Translations under genes and position numbers: made by a program
Notes under the pieces: generated by a model
Database searches by the model: none
The model's input: the letters and a program-made list of their open reading frames with translations, nothing else
What the model was told of the DNA's origin: nothing
Part shown: positions 56,351 to 64,000 of the stretch, one piece after another
How the letters are laid out: every line of letters starts with the position of its first letter
Position numbering within the stretch: the first letter of the stretch is position 1
Origin: Babylonia areolata
Taxonomy: Eukaryota > Mollusca > Gastropoda > Neogastropoda > Buccinidae
Direction of reading: 5' to 3'
Length of the DNA: 64,000 nucleotides
Assembly: GCF_041734735.1 (NCBI RefSeq)
Contig: NC_134876.1
Span: 82,443,674 to 82,507,673 of the forward strand

Positions 56351-59300
56351 GGGTGAGTGGATGGATGTGCGCGTGTGTGGATGTGTGTGTGAACATTGCC
56401 ATGATTTAAAAAAAAAAAAAAGTTATTTTTCTTTTCTAAGGGCAGAATTCAACAATTCAACAGCAATGGATACAGGAAGAGAAGACAAATAGACCAAATG
56501 AAAGAAGATTGAATCATACCTTTAATGTTGTAATTTAGCCAGCAAACATTGTGGCTCTTATTAACCAGAAAGCTTGGGTGGCCAGTGCGTGTCACAGAGA
56601 ACACAATGTTGAACTTTCTGTTTTCATTCAAAAGGACACGAAAAAAAAAAGATGAAAATGGGGAGGATAACAAATATATCTTTAATGGTTTCTATTGTGC
56701 TCATTCTAAAAAGAAAAAAGAGGGAAAGAGAAACATTCCAAATGTTTCCAGTTGTCGTTTGTGGTTTTTGCAGAAAGATATTCTGAACTTTTTGATACCA
56801 TTAACTCTCACACAAAATAAATATGGACATACTAGTTTGAAGTTTTGACATTCATCCCAGGTCTCTGTATTCCACGTTTTGCACAGATGGTGTTGTTATT
56901 CGATTTCACTAACTTTCATCCTTCGTTTCCTTTGTACATTTCATGTCAAATATTTCCATTGTCCCTTTTACACGTCATATGAGTGGTTCTTTTCCCTTTT
57001 TTTCTTCGACCCCTATTTGCTTTTAAACAACATAAGAGAAAATGGTGGATAAAAAGTTTTTCATGTACTACGGGCCCTGTAAATGAGCATATTAAACAAC
57101 ATGAGAGAAAACGGTGTGTAAAATGATTTTCATGTATGACCGACCTTGTAAATGAGAAACTTTCCACCTGCCATCAACTGTTACCTAAAAAACCAAATCT
57201 TCGAATTGTTGTATATCATGTTTCTTCCAGTCAAGAAGCCTATAATTTCAATGTACGAGGGTCATTCAATAAATAAGGTGAATTTTTCGGTATGAGGACT
57301 TCTAATACAGATAGAAGCTTACTTTTTTTTTCAACGTAGTCTCCCAGCACTGTCACACACTTTTCCCATCTGTGCACAAGCTTCCGTATTCCCTCAGCGT
57401 AAAAATCTTTGGACTGATGTCTCAGCCAGTCGCTCACAACACTTTTGACTTCATCGTCACTTTCAAAGTTCGTGCCTCTCGTGAACGCTTTCAAGGGACC
57501 AAACAGGTGAAAGTCTGAAGGGGCAAGGTCTGGGCTGTAAGGGGGATGAGGGAGCAGTTCCCAGCCCAGCTCGTTGATGGTCTGCACCGTTCGGGCTGCT
57601 GTGTGAGGCCTTGCGTTGTCATGATGCAAGATGACTCCTTCTGACTGATGACCCCTGCGTTTGTTCTTTATGTCTTTCTTGACCTGCCTCAGCAGTTCAC
57701 AGTAGGTGGCACTGTTCACAGTGCTTCCTTTCTCAAGGAATGAAATGGTGATTGGGCCTTGCATATCCCAAAAAACGGTGAGCATCACCTTCCTCGTGGA
57801 CCGCTGGGACTTGAACTTCTTCTTCACTGGAGAGCCTACGTGCTTCCACTCCATGGACTGCCGTTTGGACTCAGGCTCATAGTGCCAAACCCATGTCTCG
57901 TCACATGTGACCACCTTCTTCAGAAACTCATCACCATCCTTCTCATAGCGGCAGAGACACTGCTGGGACAACTCGACCCTCCTCTGTTTGTGCTCTGGAG
58001 TAAGCATCTTTGGCACCCACCGGCAGCTGACCTTCGAGTAGCCAAGGTCATCATGGACAATTTTGTGTGCTGTCCCAACAGATAAGCTCAAAGTCCTTGC
58101 AATGTCATCCACTTTCACCCTTCTGTCAGACTGAATGAGGTCATTGACTGATTCGATCACCTCAGGAGACCTCACTTCTGTAGGCCTTCCAGGCCTGTCT
58201 TCATCCTCAACACTGCTCCGTCCTTCTTTAAACAATTTAGCCCACTTGTAGACATTTTTTCGGCTGAAACATGTGGCACCATACACAGTTGACATTCTCC
58301 TATGAATTTCAACTGGTTTGCACCCTTCAGCAAAAAGTAAGCTTCTATCTGTATTAGAAGTCCTTATATCGAAAAATTCACCTTATTTATTGAATGACCC
58401 TCGTAATTGAAGATGTATTAGTTAACACCATTTTTATGGATTATGCTTCCTGCAAAGGAGAGACCTCTAAAAATGTTGATTCTTCGTTTCGGGCCTCAGA
58501 CCAGTTACTACACAAACCATTCTTATGTTCAACTTCAACTTTCCATTGACTCTAAGTTGAAAACAAAAACACAAAATTACACCTTTGAAATTATAAGCAT
58601 TGCGCTTCTTATACACAGAATTGCATTTTTTAATGTTTGTGTTTCAGGCATCTGAGTGGTGGTTACGGACCATGTATCTTGATAATCGATTACCGCTCCC
58701 GTTTAATTCTAGCCCAGCCAGCATTCTTTCCACTCAGCTTTTTTCTAGCAAAGAAGATTGCCTGCGGTAAGTTTGTCTCGTCCATACTCATTTTGTTGTG
58801 ATATTGAAATTAGAAATTGAGATTAGAAATACAATAAATGAATGTGAGAGGACAGGTCTGAAATCTGAGGGGCGGTTGAACCCTTTGAAGACAGCAACTG
58901 GGAGGTCGTTTGGATCTTTCTTCTTCTTCTTTTTCTTTTTGTCAGTCGTTTGGAATGTTACATTTTCTCTTGAATCATCTTGATCATAGATAGTGTTTGT
59001 GTGTTGTTGTTTTATGAATTCACGGTGCATTGACATAATATTCCTTTTTTTTTCTTTTTTCTTTTTCTTCTTCTTCTTTTTTTTTTTTTTAATTTTCCAA
59101 AAACATGTATACAATACAGAGAATAGTATGAAACAAACAATATACAACGAACAGTAGCATCTTCCACTACAGAGAGAGAGATAAGACAAAATAAAACAAA
59201 ACAGACTATAGCAAGGCAAAACAAATCTGTAACAACAACATCAACAGCAATAAAAACAACAACAAACAAACAAACAAACAAAAAAGGAAGATTTGTCCAA

Positions 59301-60471
59301 TCATTCAATCAATCAATGTTTACACCTTACTGATTGTAGTAATCATGGTGATTTAAGATGACATTAATAGTAAATAGCCTGGACCAGTTGTAACATAGCA
59401 ACAGCATCAAATGTGTCAACTATTACAGTAATGGTATCTAGGGTAAGACGAAAGTGAGTGGTGGCATTATAATGTCATAATAATAAGGAGCATGAGTATA
59501 CCACTTATTGGAAAAGAAAGCTTGTAGTTGATCACATTGTAAAGACAACAGCAACCATAAAAGTTAAAAAACAACAACAAATAATACATATAAGAAATAA
59601 ATAAGGACATGTTAGTACAAAGTAAGGACTGTTATACAGAATGGTAACTATGGAACATGCGAAATTATGATTAAGTAACAGTTTCCATAATTGGAAGGTA
59701 ACTGTTCCACTTTGTACGGAAAGCATGATGGTTCATTAGTATATAAGATGCATGTTCTTCGATTTTGTATCTGTATCTGAGCTGTGTTTTAAATGCATTG
59801 AGTTGTGGTGGTTGTTTATTGAATTTGCATTTGTACAGAAAGTTTTTGGCAAGTAAAATAATAAAATCTAAAATTGTTATTAATATCAGTTTGGAAAGCA
59901 GTCCAAAATCTCTGCACAATCTCACATCTCCAAAAAAGGTGTTCAATGGTTTCTGGATGTGATCCACAGAAGCTACATTTATCATTATGAGAGATATTCA
60001 TCTGTTTCAGTGATTTGTTTGTTGCAATAATCCTATGAACTATTCTTATTTGAAACCATTTTAAGTTAACGTCACTTATTTTGTGTATTTTGTGAAATGT
60101 CTGTTTCCAATTAATGTTCAGTTGCAACAAATCGTTCCATTTCTTTCAGCATTTAGGGGTCGTATTGTTTTTAACTAGAGTATCGTAATAAACTTTTGTT
60201 CCTTTTTTCACTGAATATATCATTTGTCATTTTCTCATCTGCAAAGCAGTGTTATTATCAATTTTAATGTTTAGGTTTTTTTAATATAATTTCTAACTGA
60301 CCTTATGCAACCATTTAAAGTAAGGACATAATATTCTTACAAATAAGAATACAAGGCAGGTGTGGAAACGCCGATTTTGTAAAGATACAGTAATAGAATG
60401 TATGTAAATGTAGACGAAGATTGACAAAGGTCATGATGTGTTGGTGATGGTTGTGGTACTGGTATGTGTGA

Positions 60472-60512
<41 letters not shown>

Positions 60513-63500
60513 CGCGCGCGTGCGCGCGTGTGTGTGCGCGCGCGTGTGTGAGTGTGTTAGTAAATAGGTAGAGAGAGAGAGGAATGGAGGGAGGGAGAGG
60601 GAGAGAGATATCGACACACAGAAAGAAAGACAGAACATCTCTGTCACTTTTTTTGTATGTTTCAGATTCGCAGCAAGGCTCTCGTTGGGAATAGTTGATT
60701 ACACATTGATGATTGACAGGTGGGTACGCCAATGCACAGCCCGTACGTAGCTGACAGTGACTTCGCTTTGTAAACGCTCACACACAGACACACAGACACA
60801 GACAGACACACACACATACACACACAAACACACGTGCGCGCGCGCGTTATTAGTGTGGTGTCCAGTTGTATTAGGTGAGCTAGTAGGTTTTTAAGCAATG
60901 CAGCCATTAGTTTCAAGAGGTCATGTTTGCTGTAAGAAAAAGGTTTCTTCGTCTTCGGAAATCCAAGAAATTTGTTTCTTCGAAAAAGAAAATCACCCTA
61001 TTCAAGGTTGTATTAGCGGGTAAGATTGCTGCTGTTTTTTTCTTGGTTTTTTTTTTTTCTTTTTCTTGTTTTCTTTAATGTATTAGACATATTGATGGTG
61101 GCTTTTGCTTGATTTTTTTTTTATTTATAATTTTTTGGTTCGTATTCTGAAACAAACATCGATTAAAGATAATCCAGCTTCTCAGCGCTTTCAGGCTTTT
61201 ATTTCTGTCAACAGTCCCGTTACACATATGACGTGTCTATGTTCTGCTCCAAGCCCGTTACGAAATGTAATCTTTTAATGAAATTGACTGATAAAGATAG
61301 TGTAATGCCAGCAAAGGCAGAAGTAGTCTTGTAGTCTAACATCGTATAAATTTCGAATACACCATCATGAAGATGCCTAATTCTAATATGTGGTGCTCTG
61401 TGGTGCTGCTTTAACCTCCTCTGTTAGAATTTTAAAATATCAGTTGACTTTTTGCATTACTTTCCACTTTCAGACACACTTTTATTAAACATTGTACAAG
61501 TTATTTGTATTGTTCTGTTAAAAATCGGTTGGTACCCTGTCCCTCTACCAGCGGGACCTTGCCTGTAGAGATGGCGGACAAGAATCAGCCAATGTGTATG
61601 GAACAGGACTACAGACTTTTCTCCAGCTACAGGAGACCTGGCATTCCCTCTGACCAGCTGATCACCCACCTGGGAACACAAAGACCGGCCTTCATGGTTG
61701 TGGCATGCAGAAATCAGGTCATTCTTTTCCTTTGAAACCGTCTACTTAGGCATGATCTCTTTGTCCACCACTGTCAAAACTGCATCCTATTCATACTGTT
61801 TGTGTGGGGGTGGGGTGGGGGATGGGTGGTGGTGGTGTGAGCATGCGAGTTGGACGAGATGTTACAGGATTTTTGTTTGCAGTGTGTGTAAATTGATTTA
61901 CTCTATTATTTCGTCACTCATAGTTAACGAGTTTTTGCGAGTAATGCGCTTTGATATATTTTGAGAAAAGCGCTGAATAAGTGTTCATATTAACGATAAA
62001 AATAACACTGATAATATGACGATGATAATGATGATAGTATAATAATAATAATAATAATAAAAATAATTATCATCATTAGCATCATCACCATTGTCATCAT
62101 CATTATTATGATGATGATGATTATTATTATTGTTATTATTGTTGCATGTATATTGATTACACCCAGTGTGCCGTGTTGCAGTTTTACAGAGTGGACGTGG
62201 AGCAGGACGGCGTGACGCTCAGTGAGGGAGAGCTGTTCTCACAGCTGTGCAAAGTGGTGTCAGCAGCAGATCGCCACGCGGCCGGGTCACCTCCGGTGGG
62301 GGTCCTCACGGCGATCGACCGGTCAGCGTGGGCTGAAGCCAGGGAAAGACTGGCCGCAGGTTTGACAATAACATGACCAAGAGATACACGGTGTTGTTGA
62401 TGTTTTTTGATGTTCATGATGATGATGAAAATGATGATATTGTTGTTGTTGTTGTTTTAAAAGAAGAAAAGTAAATTTCAGATAGTTATGTCTAGAAAAC
62501 AACCAAAAGCATGTTACATATAAGATTATTTTCAATGATACCAAAGATATGGAAATTCATTTGAAATATAAGTTTCCAACTGTATTATATCTGTCAACAG
62601 ATGTGATTCTGTATTCATGTCATAGTTTTGTTGTTTCTAACTCAACCTGTGTGTTATAATGAGAATGTTAATACATAAACTTCTGCAGAAAACGAAACTG
62701 AATCTAAGCTTTGTTAATTTTTTTTTTAATGAAGCTAACCGCGGCAGGTGTGGACATAACACACGCTGCGAGCTGAACCCCTGCCACTGTTCTCAATGTG
62801 GCCAGATGATAAACAAAGAACACATTCACCAAATTCCGGGCATGTGCTACAAAGTGACTCTACAGCTGTACTTGACTGTCTCTGAATCTGTCAGGTGTAA
62901 GGGAGAGGAGGTTGGGGGGGAGGGTGAGGGAGTATCGGGAATGGGGAGTATCTGTATCAACACACTCCCAACCACATAACATGTCGAGAACAGACGGCAA
63001 TGAAAAGTATATGCTGTGACCGATCCAGCGCCATGCATTCTTCACAGAGCTGTGGACTGCAAAAGAGAATGTCGTTCCAGACGGTGCCCACGCTCCACGA
63101 TTCAACACCGACAGGCGCGGATCCATTGTTTTATGAGACAGAGGCAGCAACAAGAGATTCGCATTAGTTGTGGTGGCACATAAATGTACATGAATTGGTC
63201 AATATTACTATTATGTTGTGTTGTATTGCATTACATTACATTGTTTTGTATTATGTTGCGTTGTTTTGTATTACATTTTGTCACAACAGATTTCTCTGTG
63301 TGAAATTCGGGCTGCTCTTCCCAGGGAGAGCACTCCGCTACAGTACAGAGCCACCCAGGTTTTCCTGCCTGCACGTGTCACATTATTAGTTTTCCTTCAA
63401 AGTGGATTTTTGTACATAATTTTGCAACTGACAACCTTTTTGTTGCCATGGGTTCTTTTATGTGCGCTAAGTGCATGCTACATACAGGTCCTCAGTTTAT

Positions 63501-63880
63501 CGTTTAACCTAATGGCTAGCTGTCAGACCAACACTCAATGTCTAGTGGAGGGGGAGAAAATGCTGGCGAGTGGGATTCGAGCCTGTGCGCTCAGATTCTC
63601 TCACTTCATAGGCAGACGCGTTGCCACTAGACCACCAGACCACATACTTTTCTCTTTTATGTCATCAGCTGGCGAGAATAGTAGCCACCTGGACACAATT
63701 GAAAACTCGCTGTTCATACTGTGCCTGGACACACCAGTAAAACGATCCTCCTCATCGTCAGCAAGGGAGGGGGTGAACGAGAAAGAAGAGGAGGAGTTGA
63801 CAAACCTGGCACAGTATGCTTTGCATGGCCAAGGCACTGACTTCAATTCGTGCAACCGCTGGTTTGACAAACCAATGCAG
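51779..63880 (+). CDS. Gene 2: ChAT-like acyltransferase, 5' part (runs off the window)
   Basis: This is a tandem paralogue of gene 1. Exons seen are 51779-52066, 56114-56308, 58648-58766, 60666-60719, 61552-61717, 62182-62359 and 63669-63880, about 404 codons. Exon lengths equal those of gene 1 except for 3 extra nt in exon 2 and 6 fewer in exon 7, and every phase matches. Exon 3 reads MYLDNRLPLPFNSSPASIL, very close to ChAT. The gene stops before the catalytic His, which must lie beyond the right edge. The leader MIRKLSSHAFPLVTALSLQ continues basic and acid-free for about 70 residues, resembling a mitochondrial presequence. No frame break is seen. The first intron would need a GC donor. A LINE and a mariner sit in introns. 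Confidence 0.83.
52200..52331 (+). repeat. CA/CG-rich microsatellite cluster
   Basis: Interrupted (AC)n and (CG)n arrays in gene 2 intron 1. A further (GT)n array is at 52561-52595. Confidence 0.9.
53078..54250 (+). CDS. LINE endonuclease domain ORF
   Basis: The longest intact piece of the LINE, 390 codons from an internal ATG. The frame is open upstream to about 52960 and includes WNVRTLLDRD. It holds the apurinic-type endonuclease and the linker with [14 protein letters not shown] stop at 54248-54250 separates it from the RT. Confidence 0.8.
   Translation: MLDRYQVDIAALSETRFAGETRLEEAGGGYTFHCIGKPDGTPRTSGVGFAIRTKLARHPDSLLYGMNDRLMTLRLKLSKDRFSTVIICYAPTMTNPDDIKEAFYEELSRTISAVDRKDRLIILGDFNARVSVDFSSWPKVLGQHGTGKCNSNGLLLLSLCAQHGLTITNTLFQQADKYKNTWMHPRSKQWHMLDYVVVWQRNRGDVSITRCMRGAVCWSDHRLVCSKINIRLARKLQPARQKPPRKLNIHRLPITKDVLQQQIQAVLQEIPALTDVEEVWSTFRDAVYTAAADTLGFVQRSHKDWFDENDSGISKLLNTLHIRHQDHISDKDCQRKENQFLQTKQLIQKRLREMKNTWWERKSEKLQSAADAHDMKTFHDGLRAVYGPEP
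54283..55107 (+). CDS. LINE reverse transcriptase N-terminal ORF
   Basis: It encodes RT fingers and palm motifs up to [20 protein letters not shown]. The catalytic box lies downstream in another frame. It is part of the dead LINE at 52745-55955. Confidence 0.8.
   Translation: MLACWADHFNTLLNKDLVVSDEVIAALPQLPVNDSLAASPTKAETQKALKLTTSGKAPGTDGIQADIYKYGGEVLTDKLTTLFQSIWERGEVPQDFKDASIVHIYRQKRDKTSCDNHRGISLLCIVGKIFAHIILNRLVDHVSNTVSPEAQRGFCPGRGTCDIVFAVSQMQEKCHEQNKELHMVFVDLTKAFDTVNRHGLWKILLKFSCPDSLIQLIASFYDGMQARVQESTDMSDPFPVVNGVKQGCVLAPTLFSILFSAMLIDAFQDCDRGI
56114..56308 (+). CDS. Gene 2 exon 2 (N-terminal LPKLPVP segment)
   Basis: It encodes [19 protein letters not shown] through SETDNW, 65 codons, phase 0/0. 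Acceptor CTGGCACAG, donor GTAAGTG leading directly into (GT)n. The in-frame ATG at the first codon could serve as an alternative start for a leaderless form. It is nearly identical to gene 1 exon 2 except in the middle (about positions 56205-56235). Confidence 0.9.
56309..56346 (+). repeat. (GT)n directly at the gene 2 exon 2 donor
   Basis: GTAAG leads straight into about 17 GT units. Gene 1 exon 2 has the same arrangement at 11920-11947. Confidence 0.92.
57256..58403 (-). mobile_element. Mariner transposon copy 2, minus strand
   Basis: Same family as 30780-31689, TA-flanked, with the same CGAGGGTCATTCAATAAATA ends. The minus-strand transposase is open over about 57250-58295. It keeps the catalytic triad TCDETW, HHDNARPHTA and SPDLAPSD with the D34D spacing of mariners. 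The N-terminal residues, including the start of the first helix-turn-helix, are missing next to the right terminal repeat. It lies in gene 2 intron 2. Confidence 0.93.
58648..58766 (+). CDS. Gene 2 exon 3 (WWLRTMYLDNRLPLP segment)
   Basis: It encodes ASEWWLRTMYLDNRLPLPF, then NSSPASILSTQLF to CLR. NNRLALPVNSSPAVIF of ChAT is the nearest match I know. Acceptor GTTTCAG, donor GTAAGT, 119 nt, phase 0 to 2, same as gene 1. Confidence 0.9.
58900..59100. repeat. T-rich tracts, minus-strand LINE poly(A) end
   Basis: TTC/TTTTTC runs at 58918-58943 and 59044-59091. The second reads as the A-rich 3' end of the minus-strand LINE fragment to its right. Confidence 0.6.
59041..60215 (-). mobile_element. 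LINE 3' fragment, minus strand
   Basis: On the minus strand it reads LKWFQIRIVHRIIATNKSL, then KCSFCGSHPETIEHLFWRC (near 59930-59985) and a C-terminal tail. This zinc-type end after an RT thumb is seen in Tx1/L1- and CR1-type LINEs. It ends in an A-rich tail near 59041. 5'-truncated, with no RT core present. It lies in gene 2 intron 3. Confidence 0.75.
60470..60550 (+). repeat. (GT)n(GC)n microsatellite
   Basis: (GT)n followed by (GC)n and mixed GTGCGC runs, about 115 bases before gene 2 exon 4. Confidence 0.92.
60666..60719 (+). CDS. Gene 2 exon 4 (IVDYTLMIDR micro-exon)
   Basis: This 54-nt exon encodes FAARLSLGIVDYTLMID in the same phase as gene 1 exon 4. Acceptor ATGTTTCAG, donor GTGGGT. 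FAA.L..G...Y..L(L/I)D is the family pattern. Confidence 0.88.
60775..61500. other. Intron 4 of gene 2, no gene seen
   Basis: CA-rich patch at 60780-60846, then AT-rich DNA with T-runs. Nothing coding recognised. Confidence 0.4.
61552..61717 (+). CDS. Gene 2 exon 5 ([19 protein letters not shown])
   Basis: It encodes GTLPVEMADKNQPMCMEQ, then [18 protein letters not shown] and a VVAC strand. Acceptor CTCTACCAG, donor GTCATT, 166 nt, phase 2 to 0. Its 3' half is near-identical to gene 1 exon 5. Confidence 0.92.
62036..62148 (+). repeat. (AAT)n/(ATG)n low-complexity tract
   Basis: ATA/AAT and ATG triplet runs just before the shared sequence at gene 2 exon 6. Confidence 0.85.
62182..62359 (+). 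CDS. Gene 2 exon 6 ([10 protein letters not shown] segment)
   Basis: The encoded protein is the same as gene 1 exon 6 except for one Val/Ile change and the last few residues. Acceptor GTTGCAG, donor GTTTGA, 178 nt, phase 0 to 1. About 27 bases of intron before the exon are also shared with gene 1. Confidence 0.92.
63290..63655 (-). repeat. tRNA-headed SINE just before gene 2 exon 7
   Basis: On the minus strand it starts TGGTCTGGTGGTCTAGTGGC, a tRNA-like A box, has GGCTCGAATCCCAC as B box, and the body blocks found at 4630-5330. Its head lies only about 15 bases from the exon 7 acceptor. Confidence 0.8.
63669..63880 (+). CDS. Gene 2 exon 7 (NSCNRWFDK segment)
   Basis: It encodes AGENSSHLDTIENSLFILCL, a Ser/Glu-rich loop, and [19 protein letters not shown]. 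Acceptor GTCATCAG, donor GTCAGT, phase 1 to 0. A SINE ends only about 15 bases upstream of the acceptor. This is the last exon in the window. Confidence 0.88.
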
Positions 63881-63889
63881 GTCAGTCAG

Positions 63890-63960
63890 TAGTGTGTGTG
63901 TGTGTGTGTGTGTCTGTGTGTCTGTGTGTCTGTGTGAGTGTGGGAGGGGTGTGGGTGGGT
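63890..63960 (+). repeat. (GT)n at the gene 2 exon 7 donor
   Basis: GT-rich array beginning 10 bases after the exon 7 donor GTCAGTCAGTAG. Confidence 0.9.
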
Positions 63961-64000
63961 GTTGTTTCAGGTGACCAAAGAAGGATGGTCAAAAGGTTAA

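Noticed and set aside
57759-58085. Plus-strand open frame
   Set aside because: Antisense shadow of the mariner transposase.
1-64000. CRISPR arrays, operons, bacterial-type regulatory sites
   Set aside because: The window is plainly animal DNA with introns and retroelements. Tandem arrays seen are microsatellites and minisatellites without spacer structure.

Overview
The window looks like genomic DNA of a marine gastropod mollusc, probably a caenogastropod. Genes have short exons with GT-AG introns, and (GT)n and (GA)n microsatellites are very dense. tRNA-headed SINEs are abundant, including one whose body and GAAGAA tail I associate with gastropod genomes. There are several non-LTR retrotransposon families, a mariner, a piggyBac-like relic and one LTR-element fossil. 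The species cannot be named from the sequence.

The host content is a head-to-tail tandem pair of choline/carnitine acyltransferase family genes on the + strand. Gene 1 can be assembled end to end from 14 exons between 10390 and 41612. Gene 2 starts at 51779 and runs off the right edge after its seventh exon (63880). Intron positions and phases are identical in the two genes. Residue for residue they sit closer to choline O-acetyltransferase (ChAT) than to carnitine acetyltransferase, with a choline-type Val in the GRVDNIR motif and no carnitine-binding Arg. Both also begin with a basic, acid-free leader that resembles a mitochondrial presequence. A second, paralogous last exon lies 3.7 kb beyond the stop codon of gene 1, at 45289-45504. 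It could give gene 1 an alternative C-terminus. The two last exons differ (Gly versus Met) at the position that sets acyl-chain length in carnitine acyltransferases.

Layout. 1-10 kb: microsatellites, SINEs, a 5'-truncated LINE (871-2130), an unclassified dispersed repeat (3440-4045) and an LTR-retrotransposon fossil (about 7190-10056). 10.4-41.6 kb: gene 1, its introns filled with SINEs, a minus-strand LINE (20470-23200), an RTE-like LINE (24440-28530), a mariner (30780-31689) and a piggyBac relic, followed by an interrupted repeat that carries a 5.2-kb LINE (34905-40133). 41.6-51.7 kb: intergenic DNA with the alternative last exon, its putative 3' UTR with a minisatellite, a LINE tail and SINEs. 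51.8-63.9 kb: gene 2, with another RTE-like LINE (52745-55955) and an inverted mariner (57256-58403) in its introns.

No RNA genes, CRISPR arrays or complete autonomous elements were found. Exon calls rest on reading frame, splice sites and family similarity recalled from memory. No transcript data or database search was available.
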